A stretch of 64,000 nucleotides of DNA from Salinicola sp. (lineage in GTDB: Bacteria; Pseudomonadota; Gammaproteobacteria; Pseudomonadales; Halomonadaceae). The stretch lies in assembly GCA_002695065.1 (NCBI GenBank), contig NZNW01000137.1, forward strand, positions 41,147 through 105,146, in the 5' to 3' direction. Position numbers and translations under genes: made by a program. Below the pieces are notes generated by a model. That model searched no databases and was not told the origin of the DNA. It saw only the letters and a program-made list of their open reading frames with translations. Positions 1 to 9,400 of this stretch are shown here, piece by piece (position 1 is the first letter of the stretch; every line of letters starts with the position of its first letter).

Positions 1-1
1 T

Positions 2-490
2 GACGAGGCGCTGGAGCAGTTCTATCGCTGCTACTGCATGACCTATCTCGAGCGGGGGCAGCGCCCCTATCTGACGCTCGAGTTCTTCACCCGGCTGCGT
101 GATGGCATGGCCGACTGCCTGATGCTGGTGCGTGCCAGCGTGGCGGGGCGGGCGGTGGCCGCCGCGCTCTGTCTCCAGGGAGACGACACCCTCTATGGAC
201 GATACTGGGGCAGCGAGGTGGAGGCGGACTTCCTGCACTTCGAGACCTGCTACTACCAGGGGATCGAACACTGTCTCGAGCGCGGCCTGGCAAGGTTCGA
301 CCCGGGAACGCAAGGGGAGCACAAGCTGACCCGGGGATTCGCGCCGGTCATCAGCCGATCGCTGCATTATCTCGAGCATGAGGGGTTTCGCGAAGCGGTC
401 GCCGATTTCTGTCGCGAGGAGCGGGCCTACGTCCACGCCTATTTCGAGCAGAGCCGGCGGCGTCTCCCTTTCAAGGATCCGCCGGCATAG
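2..490 (+). CDS. COG3146 (DUF482) N-acyltransferase, C-terminal part
   Basis: The frame is open to the left edge, so this is the last ~162 residues of a longer protein. The visible part has the pattern of the COG3146/DUF482 GNAT-fold acyltransferases: an aromatic stretch reading FYRCY, then PYLTLEFF, a run of beta strands (CLMLVRASVAGRAVAAALCL), GRYWG, and the C-terminal block FDPGTQGEHKLTRGF that is highly typical of the family. Members are related to FemAB-like peptidyl or aminoacyl transferases, but no substrate is established. About 110 bases separate it from the next gene and I see no clear terminator. Assignment to the family is secure; the reaction is unknown. Confidence 0.8.
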   Translation, partial: DEALEQFYRCYCMTYLERGQRPYLTLEFFTRLRDGMADCLMLVRASVAGRAVAAALCLQGDDTLYGRYWGSEVEADFLHFETCYYQGIEHCLERGLARFDPGTQGEHKLTRGFAPVISRSLHYLEHEGFREAVADFCREERAYVHAYFEQSRRRLPFKDPPA

Positions 491-601
491 GTCGGGGGTC
501 GTGCCGGCTGCGCCCTGTCGCGTCGTCGGATAGTGATACTCTGCTTGCGGACTTCTGACCCAATTGGGCGGCGTGCCCGTCGCGACGAGGATACAAGGTA
601 G

Positions 602-2482
602 ATGGACTTTCTCAATGAGGCGGCCGTTCTGCTGGGGGCGGCCATCATCGCGGTGCCCCTGTTCCAGCGCCTGGGACTGGGGTCGATTCTGGGCTATCTC
701 TGCATCGGGTTGCTGGCCGGCCCCTCGGTGAGCGGCTTCGTATCCGAGCCGGAGTCCGTGCTGCATTTCTCCGAGTTCGGCGTGGTGATGCTGCTGTTCA
801 TCATCGGCCTGGAGCTGGAACCCAGGCGATTATGGTCGATGCGCAAGCGCTTGCTGGGCTTGGGATCGCTGCAGATGGCCGGCTGCGCCGCCCTGTTGAT
901 GCCGATCGGACTGCTGCTCGATCTCCCGCCGAGCATCGCCATCTTCCTTGGCCTGACGCTGGCGCTGTCGTCGACCGCCTTCGCCCTGCAGGTGCTCAAC
1001 GAGCGCCGCCAACTGGCCACGCCGCATGGCCAGAGCGCCTTCGCCATGCTGCTGTTCCAGGACCTGGCAGTGATACCTCTGCTGGCGCTGCTGCCGTTCC
1101 TGGCCGGCCGCGCGGACGCGGCGCCGGACGACGGCTGGGTCATAGCGCGGAGTGTCGGCGTGGTGATCGCCGCCATCGCTTTCGGGCGTCTGGTCTTTCC
1201 CCGCGTGCTGGCGCTGATCGCGCGGAGCGACGTGCATGAAATCTTCACCGCCGCGGCGCTGTTTCTGGTGCTGGCCATGGCGCTGGCCATGCAGTGGGCG
1301 GGGCTGTCGATGGCGTTGGGGGCCTTCCTGGGCGGCGTCATGCTGGCCGACACTCCCTACCGGCATGAGCTCGAAGCCAATATCGAGCCGTTCAAGGGGC
1401 TGCTGCTGGGGCTTTTCTTCATCGCCGTCGGCATGTCGGTCGATCTGGCGCTGGTGCTGGGCAACATCTGGCTGGTCATGGGACTCGCCATCGCCATGAC
1501 GCTGGCCAAGACCGTGGTGCTGGCGGTCATCGGCTGGCTGACCCGATTGCCTCGCACGGAAATTCCCAGGCTGGCGACGATCATCTCCCAGGGCGGGGAG
1601 TTCGACTTCGTGCTGCTGACCGCCGCCGTGGCCGCCGGTGTCATCGACCAGCGCATCGCCAGCCTCTGCATCGCCGCGGTTACCCTCAGCATGGCCGCCA
1701 CGCCGTTCCTGTATCAGCTGGGCGAAAAGCTCGGCAACCGGCTCAAGGAGAGCCGCCCTTACGACACGGACTTCGGCGACGACACGCCGCCGGTGATCAT
1801 TGCCGGACTCGGACGCTTCGGGCAGATGGTGGGGCGCATGCTGAAGATGCAGGGCATCAACTTCACCGCACTGGATCCCAACATCACCCAGGTCGAATTC
1901 ATTCGCCGCTTCGGCTCCCGCATCTTCTACGCCGATGCCACGCGTCTCGACCTGCTGCGTGCGGCGGGCATCGACAAGGCCCGCCTGCTGGTCATCGCCG
2001 TCGACAGCGAGAGCGCCGCGCTGACCATCGCCCGGCTGGCCAAGACCCATTTTCCGAATCTTTCCGTCTATGCCCGTGCGCGCAACCGCCATCATGCCTG
2101 GCAACTGATGGAGATCGGCGTCGACGGTGTGGTGCGGGAGACGTTCGCCTCGAGCATGGAGATGAGCGTCGAGGTGCTCAAGGGGCTGGGCTATCCCAGT
2201 TCGAACGCCATCAATGCGGTGCGGACTTTCCGCGACTTCGACAACCAGCTGCTCAAGGACACCTACGCCCACCGCAATGACAACGAGCGCTTGATGGCGA
2301 CCGAGAAGGCGGCCATGGCAGAGCTGAAGTCTCTGTTTCAGCAGGAGCTCAACCGTGGGCGCGGCAAGGAGAGCGCGCGGGACGAGGGCGCGGCCGCCAA
2401 CGACAGCGACGACGCAAACGAGGAGATAGGTGATGACGCAGACGCTGAGACGGCGGCTCGCAGCCCTGGAAACGCCCGTTGA
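602..2482 (+). CDS. Kef-type CPA2 potassium/proton antiporter with TrkA-N domain
   Basis: The 626-residue protein has a CPA2 membrane domain of about a dozen hydrophobic helices (residues ~5-375), then a cytoplasmic RCK/TrkA-N domain starting with the nucleotide-binding loop AGLGRFG (401-407), and a charged, Asp/Glu/Ala-rich tail (~590-626). Its length and order match KefB/KefC, the glutathione-adduct-gated K+ efflux antiporters that acidify the cytoplasm during electrophile stress. The helix motif GLELEPRRLW and the FQDLAVIPLLALLP segment are typical. No KefF/KefG ancillary oxidoreductase gene is adjacent, so I do not choose between KefB and KefC. The start ATG follows the AAGGTAG sequence. 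Its 3' end overlaps the next gene by about 50 bases, which suggests co-transcription. Confidence 0.88.
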   Translation: MDFLNEAAVLLGAAIIAVPLFQRLGLGSILGYLCIGLLAGPSVSGFVSEPESVLHFSEFGVVMLLFIIGLELEPRRLWSMRKRLLGLGSLQMAGCAALLMPIGLLLDLPPSIAIFLGLTLALSSTAFALQVLNERRQLATPHGQSAFAMLLFQDLAVIPLLALLPFLAGRADAAPDDGWVIARSVGVVIAAIAFGRLVFPRVLALIARSDVHEIFTAAALFLVLAMALAMQWAGLSMALGAFLGGVMLADTPYRHELEANIEPFKGLLLGLFFIAVGMSVDLALVLGNIWLVMGLAIAMTLAKTVVLAVIGWLTRLPRTEIPRLATIISQGGEFDFVLLTAAVAAGVIDQRIASLCIAAVTLSMAATPFLYQLGEKLGNRLKESRPYDTDFGDDTPPVIIAGLGRFGQMVGRMLKMQGINFTALDPNITQVEFIRRFGSRIFYADATRLDLLRAAGIDKARLLVIAVDSESAALTIARLAKTHFPNLSVYARARNRHHAWQLMEIGVDGVVRETFASSMEMSVEVLKGLGYPSSNAINAVRTFRDFDNQLLKDTYAHRNDNERLMATEKAAMAELKSLFQQELNRGRGKESARDEGAAANDSDDANEEIGDDADAETAARSPGNAR

Positions 2483-3278
2483 TGTCGGTGCCATCACGCC
2501 GCTTTCCGGTGGCGACAGCGGTGCAGGGCTATGGCGGGTCGATGGTACGACGCCCTGTATCGTCAAACAGGATTCGCCACAGCGTGTCGCCGGCGAGGCC
2601 GACGGTCTCAGGGCGCTGGGCGACGCCTGTCGCGATCTCATCGTGCCCGCCGTGCTGGCAGAGGACGGTGACCTGCTGGTCATGCAGGCGCTGGACGGCA
2701 GCGGCCCACGCGATGGTGCCGCGCTCGGCGAGGGGCTGCGACAGCTGCATCGGGATTCGCGGGAGGCGGGGGCCGATCATGGCTGGCCGCGGGACAACGC
2801 TTGCGGGTCGACGCCCCAGCCCAATGCGTCGCTACGGGATGGCCGGGTCTTCCAGCGCGAACGCCGGCTGCTGCCGTTGACGAGGCTGTGTCGCGAACAG
2901 GGCTTGCTCGACGCCGCGCTGGCAGAGCGCATCGAGCGTGTCGCCGACTCCCTGGAGCGCTGGCTGCCCGCTACCCCGCCATCGCTGGTGCATGGCGACC
3001 TCTGGTCCGGCAACGTGATGTTCACGCCACAGGGGCCGGCCATCATCGACCCCGCCGTCTACCGGCACTACCCGGAAGTGGATTTGGCCATGCTTACGCT
3101 CTTCGGCGGGCCGGGCGATGCCTTCTTCGAAGCCTACTGGAACGGCGCACGACCCCCGGACTGGGAGCGGCGGGAAGCGCTGTTCCAGCTCTACCCGCTG
3201 CTCAACCATCTCTATCTGTTCGGCGGGACCTATCGCCACGGCGTGGCGCGAGCGGTGGATCGCATTCTGGCCGGCTGA
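2433..3278 (+). CDS. Fructosamine kinase family protein
   Basis: This 281-residue protein belongs to the fructosamine kinase/ketosamine-3-kinase family (aminoglycoside-phosphotransferase-like fold). The N-terminal part has GGDSGAGLWRVDG and the ATP-site lysine region CIVKQD. The catalytic and metal block is LVHGDLWSGNVMF, followed by AIIDPAVYRHYPEVDLAM, both near-diagnostic. Family members phosphorylate sugar adducts on protein amines and so start deglycation. I start at the ATG at 2433, which has AGGAGATAGG just upstream; a GTG immediately before it is in frame. The gene overlaps the antiporter gene, so the two are probably one transcript. Both act on electrophile or carbonyl damage, which is an inferred link only. 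Confidence 0.88.
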   Translation: MTQTLRRRLAALETPVDVGAITPLSGGDSGAGLWRVDGTTPCIVKQDSPQRVAGEADGLRALGDACRDLIVPAVLAEDGDLLVMQALDGSGPRDGAALGEGLRQLHRDSREAGADHGWPRDNACGSTPQPNASLRDGRVFQRERRLLPLTRLCREQGLLDAALAERIERVADSLERWLPATPPSLVHGDLWSGNVMFTPQGPAIIDPAVYRHYPEVDLAMLTLFGGPGDAFFEAYWNGARPPDWERREALFQLYPLLNHLYLFGGTYRHGVARAVDRILAG

Positions 3279-3291
3279 TGGCACTCGCCGA

Positions 3292-4247
3292 TCAGGTGCG
3301 TGCAGGTGCGCGAATGTCGGAAGGGGCAATGGCCTCGCCGATGACGTGATGACCTCGGGTATTGAGCGTCACCGCGTAGAGCGACGTGGTCGCGCAGACG
3401 TAGAGCCGATTGCGGCTGATGCCGCCGAAGCAGACGTTGGCCACGGTCTCCGGAATCAGGATGCGACCGAGACGCGTGCCATCCGGAGCGTAGCAGTGGA
3501 CACCGTCGCCGGCGCTGGTCCAGAGGTTGCCCGCGATATCCAGGCGGAAACCGTCGAAGAGACCGCAGTCCGACGTCGCGAACACGTCGCCGCCGCTCAG
3601 GCGATGATCCTGTCCGACACGAAATCGCCGGATATGTTGTGGTCCGTCGGCTCGGTGCGTCGCACCGGTATCGGACACGTAGAGCCAGGATTCGTCGGGG
3701 GAGAAGGCGAGGCCGTTGGGTTTTCGACATCGTCGACCACACGGCGCAGTTCGCCGTCGGGGGTGAGGCAGTAGACGTGGCAGTCGAGCTCGGAGCGGCG
3801 CTTGCCGCCCTCGTAATCGCTGTCGATGCCGTAGCTGGGGTCGGTGAACCAGATCGAACCGTCGGACTTGACGGCGACGTCGTTGGGCGAGTTGAGCCGG
3901 AGCCCCTCGAAGGCATCCGCCAAGGTGGTGATACGCCCGTTGTGCTCGGTGCGAGTGACGCTGCGGCTGCCGTGTTCGCAGGTGACGAGGCGGCCTTCCC
4001 GATCCAGCGTCTGGCCGTTGCTGAAGGCAGCGGGTTGACGAAAGACGGAGACATGGCCGTCGTTTTCGTCGTAACGCAGGATACGATCGTTGGGAATGTC
4101 CGACCAGACTAGGTAGCGCCCGGCGGCGAAATAGGCCGGTCCTTCGCACCAGCGGCCGGCTTGCCAGAGTCGATCGAGCTGGGCGTTGGGCAAGACCAGC
4201 GAGGAGAAGCGGTCGTCCTCGGCCACGAGCCAGTCTGGGTGGGGCAT
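3292..4247 (-). pseudogene. SMP-30/gluconolactonase/LRE-family gene with a -1 frameshift
   Basis: Two overlapping minus-strand frames carry one SMP-30/gluconolactonase beta-propeller. The 5' frame (from 4247) holds WCEGPAYF, LVWSDIPNDRILRY, SNGQTLDREGRLVTCEHG, NSPNDVAVKSDGSIWFTDPSYGI and runs to VVDDVEN. It then turns to nonsense and stops at 3597. The homology continues in the other frame as PNGLAFSPDESWLYVSDTG through LFDGFRLDIAGNLWTSAGDGVH to a stop at 3292. The break lies near 3715-3726 in a run reading GAAAACCC on the coding strand; adding one base restores VENPNGLAFSPDE and a ~318-residue protein of normal length. It is either a real one-base deletion or a sequencing error in a homopolymer. 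Conserved propeller and metal-site residues are kept on both sides. Confidence 0.8.
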
Positions 4248-4377
4248 GATGAAATCCTTCGGCGCAAAGACCGCCCAGTGTCGAGCGTCGGGACGGCAGT
4301 GTCTTTGCGACGAAAGTCGTGTTCCGGCGCCGAAGACGGGCGGACGGATCGGGGGCCGCCCGGGCGCGCGGCTTGCT

Positions 4378-5028
4378 TCAGGAGGGAGGCTGGCTCGGCG
4401 AGGAGCAGTGGGGCGTGCACGGCGCGATGCGCTCGAAAAAGGTGTCGATCATGCGCGGGCCGATGTCGCCGATATCGTAGCGTGTCGGATCGCGCAGCCA
4501 GTCGTGCATCAGGCCGCCGAACATCGACATCAGCATACGACAGGCGATTTCCGGCTCGATGCTCGCTATCATCGTGCCGGTGCGATTCGCTTCCTCGAAG
4601 CGCTCCAGCATGGTGTCGTAGCAGTCGTCGGCGAGCCGCTGGTGCAACTCGAGAATGTCGACGTCGCTGGATGCCTCGCAGCAGTGAAACAGGATGGTGT
4701 GCACCCGCCGGGAACGCGGACTCTGCAGCCGCTCCAGCGCATGCATGGCGGCCAACTGGAGACTCTCCAGCGGTGCACGCGGACGCTCGGGGTCCTCGAC
4801 ATCATCCAGTAACTGGCGAAGCGGCATCTTGACGCGATCCAGCATGGCGTGGAACAGGTCGGACTTGTTCTTGAAATGCCAGTAGACGGCCCCGCGGGTC
4901 ATGCCCGCCTGGCGAGCGATCTGCTCGAGAGAGGTTCTCGACACGCCGCGTTCGAGAAAGATGACTTCGGCGGCGTCGAGCAGGGCCTCTCGTGTGGCTT
5001 CGGCCTCAGCCTTGGTGCGTTTGGGCAT
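4378..5028 (-). CDS. TetR-family repressor of the adjacent RND pump (AcrR/TtgR type)
   Basis: The 216-residue protein has an N-terminal TetR helix-turn-helix (TREALLDAAEVIFLERGVSRTS, then IARQAGMTRGAVYWHFKNKSDLF, residues ~12-60). It also has the all-helical ligand-binding domain of the AcrR/MexR-neighbour type, with MFGGLMHDWL near the C-terminus. It is transcribed divergently from the periplasmic adaptor gene, 168 bases from that gene's ATG, with an AcrR/TtgR-like operator in the gap. This is the standard arrangement for a drug-responsive repressor of an RND pump. Ligands cannot be read from the sequence. The C-terminal ~12 residues are Ser/Pro/Cys-rich and look unstructured. Confidence 0.9.
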   Translation of the reverse strand: MPKRTKAEAEATREALLDAAEVIFLERGVSRTSLEQIARQAGMTRGAVYWHFKNKSDLFHAMLDRVKMPLRQLLDDVEDPERPRAPLESLQLAAMHALERLQSPRSRRVHTILFHCCEASSDVDILELHQRLADDCYDTMLERFEEANRTGTMIASIEPEIACRMLMSMFGGLMHDWLRDPTRYDIGDIGPRMIDTFFERIAPCTPHCSSPSQPPS

Positions 5029-5124
5029 GGTGATGTCGTCGCAAGCGTGAGTGAGTCAGGGCGAATGGCTTTTCTTATGTGCTGATTAAAGTCGTCAGCG
5101 TGCAGCATAGCGAATTATCAGCAA

Positions 5125-5154
5125 GTTTACATTCATGTATGTATGCCTGTAAGC
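5125..5154. promoter_or_regulatory. Candidate AcrR/TtgR-type operator between tetR and the RND pump
   Basis: The divergent gap holds a TTACA...TGTAA inverted repeat (arms 5127-5131 and 5148-5152) around CATTCATGTATGTATG. The segment TTACATTCATG (5127-5137) resembles, from memory, the published TtgR and AcrR operators, which share CATTCATG/TACATAC elements. It would cover the likely promoters of both divergent genes. The position also argues against the upstream in-frame ATG at 5143 as the adaptor start, because that codon lies inside the operator. Confidence 0.6.
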
Positions 5155-5196
5155 TCGCTACATTCTTCAGGCACCCCTTTTCCAGGACGGAGACTC

Positions 5197-6486
5197 ATGC
5201 GCCCTAATTTCATGAATGGCACCCTCGGTTTCGGTGGGGCGTTGTTGCTGTCGTTGGCATTGGCCGCCTGTGGCGGAGACGATAAGCAAAGCGCTCAGCA
5301 AGGTGGGGGGCAACCGCAGAAACCGCCCGCCAAGGCGGAAGTGATGGAGGTCGAGGCCCATGATGTCTCGCTCTCCAAGGAGTATCCCGCCCAGATTCGC
5401 AGTAATCGCGAAGTCACGGTGATGGGCCGCGTGGAGGGGATTCTCGAAGCCCGCCACTATCGCGAGGGAAGCATGGTCGAGAAGGGCGACAAGCTCTTCA
5501 CCATCGAGCAGGCACCCTACGAAGCGACGGTCGCGCAGAACCAGGCCGACGTGCAGAGCGCGCAGGCGGAGGTGTATCGCGCCCAGCGCGACGCCGAGCG
5601 CTACCAGCGGCTCTACAATCAGAACTCCGTCAGTCAGCAGCAGCGCGATCAGGCCCAGGCGGATCTGCGCACCGCGCAAGCCGCCGAGGCCCAGGCCAAG
5701 GCGGCGCTGGACAGCGCCAAGATCGACCTCAGCTACACGGAGGTCAACGCGCCGGTCAGCGGCATGATCAGTCTCAGCCAGATCAACGTCGGCAACCTGG
5801 TGCAGCCGCCTCAGGAACTGGCGACCATCACGCCGCTGAACCCGATCGAAGTGCGCTTTTCATTGCCCGCCGATGACGCTTTCTCGCTCCGCCAGCAGCG
5901 CCAGCAGGGCGATGCCGAACGAGCCGACGTAGCCGTTCTGACCGCGCCGGGCACCGAAAGTGCCAGTCGCGAGGCGCTCCAGTTGCAGGGCAAGCTCGAC
6001 TTTCTCGGATCGAGGGTCGACGAATCCACCAGCACGGTCCAGGCCGAAGCCATATTCCAGAACGACGACCAGCTCTTCCTGCCGGGGCAGTTCGTGCGGG
6101 TCAAGCTGCCCAACGTGATGCGCTACGACGTCTATGCCGTACCGGCCATCGCCGTCACCGAGGGACTCAAGGGACCCCAGGTCTTCGTCGTCAACGGCGA
6201 GGGCAAGGCCGAGACCCGTTTCGTGTCGCTGGGTGAGATCGCGGGAGACTGGCAGATCATCACCGAGGGGTTGAACCCGGGCGACCGTGTCGTTGTGTCG
6301 GGCATCGGTAGCGTCTCCGCCGGCGACCAGATCGACGCGCAGCCATTCAATGGCAAGGTGCCGCAACCGCAGAACAACGCCGGCGAAAATCCCTCCCAGG
6401 AGGCCGACGCCCAGGGTGGTGAGGGTGTCGAGGGCGCCCATCGCGATGCGCAAGAGGCGAAAGACGGACAGAACGGGGCCAATTGA
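5197..6486 (+). CDS. acrA: RND efflux periplasmic adaptor lipoprotein (AcrA/MexA type)
   Basis: From the ATG at 5197 the product is 429 residues. It begins with a lipoprotein signal (hydrophobic stretch then LSLALAAC, lipidated Cys25). Then come the barrel-sandwich/lipoyl half-motif (VMGRVEGILEARHYREGSMVEKGDKLFTI), a long alpha-helical hairpin rich in Gln/Ala (~residues 95-170), the second lipoyl half (INAPVSG-like region), a beta-barrel domain and a membrane-proximal domain. The last ~45 residues are low-complexity Gln/Gly/Asp-rich. It is the membrane-fusion partner of the pump encoded next; its TGA overlaps the pump's ATG. The start at 5197 is preferred over 5143 because it has GGACGGAG upstream and begins a normal lipoprotein signal. 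The acrA name marks the family; strict orthology with E. coli AcrA is not shown. Confidence 0.92.
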   Translation: MRPNFMNGTLGFGGALLLSLALAACGGDDKQSAQQGGGQPQKPPAKAEVMEVEAHDVSLSKEYPAQIRSNREVTVMGRVEGILEARHYREGSMVEKGDKLFTIEQAPYEATVAQNQADVQSAQAEVYRAQRDAERYQRLYNQNSVSQQQRDQAQADLRTAQAAEAQAKAALDSAKIDLSYTEVNAPVSGMISLSQINVGNLVQPPQELATITPLNPIEVRFSLPADDAFSLRQQRQQGDAERADVAVLTAPGTESASREALQLQGKLDFLGSRVDESTSTVQAEAIFQNDDQLFLPGQFVRVKLPNVMRYDVYAVPAIAVTEGLKGPQVFVVNGEGKAETRFVSLGEIAGDWQIITEGLNPGDRVVVSGIGSVSAGDQIDAQPFNGKVPQPQNNAGENPSQEADAQGGEGVEGAHRDAQEAKDGQNGAN

Positions 6487-9400
6487 TGAACTTTTCCAGC
6501 GTTTTCATCAGACGCCCGATCTTCGCTACCGTCCTCTCGGTCATCATCACGCTGATCGGGTTGATGGCAATGCGGACGCTGCCCATCGAGCAGTATCCGC
6601 CCGTCGTGCCGCCGACGATCAGCGTCTCCGCGACCTATCCCGGCGCCAGCGCTCAGACGGTCTCCGACACGGTCGCCTCGGTGATCGCCCAGGAGATCAA
6701 CGGCACCGAGGACATGATCTATCTGACCTCGAGCAGTTCGGATAGCGGTCAGATGTCCATGAGCGTCTATTTCAACATCGGCACCGATCCACAGACGGCG
6801 ACGATCAACGTCAACAACCGGGTCCAGCGGGCGCTGTCGCAGCTGCCCAGCGAAGTGCAGTCCCAGGGGGTCACGGTCGAGCAGCGGTCGTCGAGCATCC
6901 TGCTGTTCGTCGGTATCACCTCGGACTCCGACGCCTACGACTCCCTGTATCTGACCAACTACGCCAACATCAACGTGACCGATGAGCTCTCACGCCTTCC
7001 TGGCGTGGGGCAGGCCGAAGTGCTGGGTAGCCAGGAGTTCGCGATGCGCGTCTGGCTCAACCCGGACAAGCTGGCCCAGTACGATCTGACGCCCGCCGAG
7101 GTCTCGTCCGCGATCCAGGCGCAGAACGCGGTCGTTGCCGGCGGCAAGCTCGGTGCCGAGCCGCAGAGCGATCCCACGCCCTACACCTATACCATTACCA
7201 CCCAGGGACGTTACGAGAGCGTCGACCAGTTTCGCGAGATCGTGCTGCGAACCAACCCGGACGGTTCGTCGCTGCGCCTGAGCGACGTGGCCCGTATCGA
7301 ACTGGGGAAGAACAGCTACGGCATTCAGGCCTACGTCAACAACAAGCCGATTGCGCCGATCGCCATCTACCTGCAGCCGGGCGCCAACGCGCTGGACGTG
7401 GCCAACGAAGTGAAGCAGTCGATGGCGGACCTAAAGACGCGTTTCCCGCCGGGACTGGACTTCGACATACCCTACGACACCACGCTGTTCATCGATGCCT
7501 CCGTGCAGTCGGTGGAGCACACCTTCATCGAGGCCCTGCTGCTGGTGGCGGTGATCGTGTTCCTGTTCCTGCAGAGCTGGCGTTCCACCCTGGTGGCGAT
7601 GTCGGTGGTGCCGATTTCGGTGGTGGGAACCTTTGCCGGGATGTACCTGCTCGATTTCTCGATCAACCTGCTGTCGCTGTTCGGCATGATACTGGCGATC
7701 GGGATCGTGGTGGATGACGCCATCGTGGTCATCGAGAACGTCGAACGCATCATGGAAGAGGACGAGGAAGCGACACCGTTCAGCGCCGCGCTCGAGGCAA
7801 TGAAGGAGGTGTCGGGCGCGGTCATCGCCACCGCCTTCATCATGGCCGCGGTGTTCGTGCCGGTCGGTTTCATGAGCGGCCTGACCGGGCAGATGTACCA
7901 GCAGTTCGCGATCACCATCGCGATCTCGGTGGCGATCTCGGCCATCGTGGCGCTGTCGTTCACGCCGGCCATGAGCGCGATCTTCCTGAAGCACCAGGAT
8001 CGTCTCAAGCAGTCCGGCTTCGTGCGCGTCATCCGCAAGCCGTTCGACTGGTTCAACAAGGTCTTCGACAAGATCACCGACTTCTTCATGGCGATCACCA
8101 ACTTCATCATCCACCAGCTGTGGTTGGTGATCGTCGGTCTGGCTGCCGCGGGCATCATCTCCTGGATGATCTTCGCCCAGTTGCCGGCGGCGCTGCTGCC
8201 TTCCGAGGATCAGGGCGTGGCCCTGGCTGCCGTCAACCTGCCCGCGGGTTCCTCGGTGGCGCGAACCGATGCCTACGTGCAGGAACTCAGCCAGCGTCTG
8301 CGCGACGAGGTGCCCGGGATCAACTTCGTCACCGGCATACCCGGCTTCGATATCCTGTCGAGTTCGCCCAATACCGCCAAGGGTACGGTCTTCGTCACCA
8401 TGAAGCCGTGGGAAGATCGCGATATCACCGTCGATCAGTTGACCCAGAAGATCATGCAGATCGGCGCCCAGATCCAGGGTGGCCAGACCGTGGCGTTCAA
8501 CCTGCCCCCGATCCAGGGATTGTCGCCGACCGGCGGCTTCACCGGCTATCTGCAGTCCTACGGCGGTGATACGTCGCAGCAGCTGGCGGAGGCCGCGGGT
8601 AAAGTCATGCAAGCGGCGGCCAAGCGCCCGGAGCTGGCGGGGGTGTTCACGTCACTCGATGTCAACGTGCCCTCCTACCGGGCCGACGTCGATACGGAGA
8701 AGGCGCGCAGCCTGGGCGTCGATATCGCCGATCTGAATACCACCATGGCGAGCACCTTCGGCAGTTCGTTCGTCAACTACTTCACCAACTCTGGCCGTAA
8801 CTTCCAGGTGTACCTGCAGTCGGAAGACGACTTCCGCCGCAATCCGAGTGACCTGAGCAAGGTCTACGTGCGTGGCGGTGATGGACAGCGTATACCGCTT
8901 TCCGAGCTGGTCACGCTCACGCGTGACAAGGCGCCCACGGTACTGCAGCGTTACAACACCTACTCCGCCGCTCAGTTCTCGGGCGGTCCGGCGCCGGGCT
9001 ACAGCTCCGGGCAGGCGGTGCAGGCGATGCAGGAAGTCGTCACCAATACGTTGGGCTCCAATTACGGTATGGGCTGGAGTGGCGAGGCCTATCAGCAGGT
9101 CAACGTCGGCACGGCGGCGACCTTGGCGCTCTCCTTCGGCGTGATCATGATGTTCCTGATCCTGGCGGCGCAGTACGAGAGCTGGACCTTGCCGCTGGCC
9201 GTCGTCTCCGCCGTTCCGTTTGCGTTCATCGGCGCGATCCTGGCCGTCTACCTGGCCGGATTGAGCACGAGTGTCTATCTGCAGGTAGGTCTGCTGGTGG
9301 TGGTCGGCCTGGCCGCCAAGAACGCCATCCTGATCGTCGAATTCGCCGAGCAGCAGCGCAAGCATGCCGGGTTGTCGGTGGTCGACGCGGCCAAGGTGGC

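Noticed and set aside
830..2683. Long minus-strand open frame opposite the Kef antiporter
   Set aside because: The product is Gln/His/Arg/Gly-rich without domains, as expected for the reverse complement of a GC-rich membrane-protein gene; the plus strand is unambiguous.
5143..5196. Upstream start for the RND adaptor
   Set aside because: The ATG at 5143 lies in the operator-like sequence, has no ribosome site and would put 18 extra residues before a normal lipoprotein signal.
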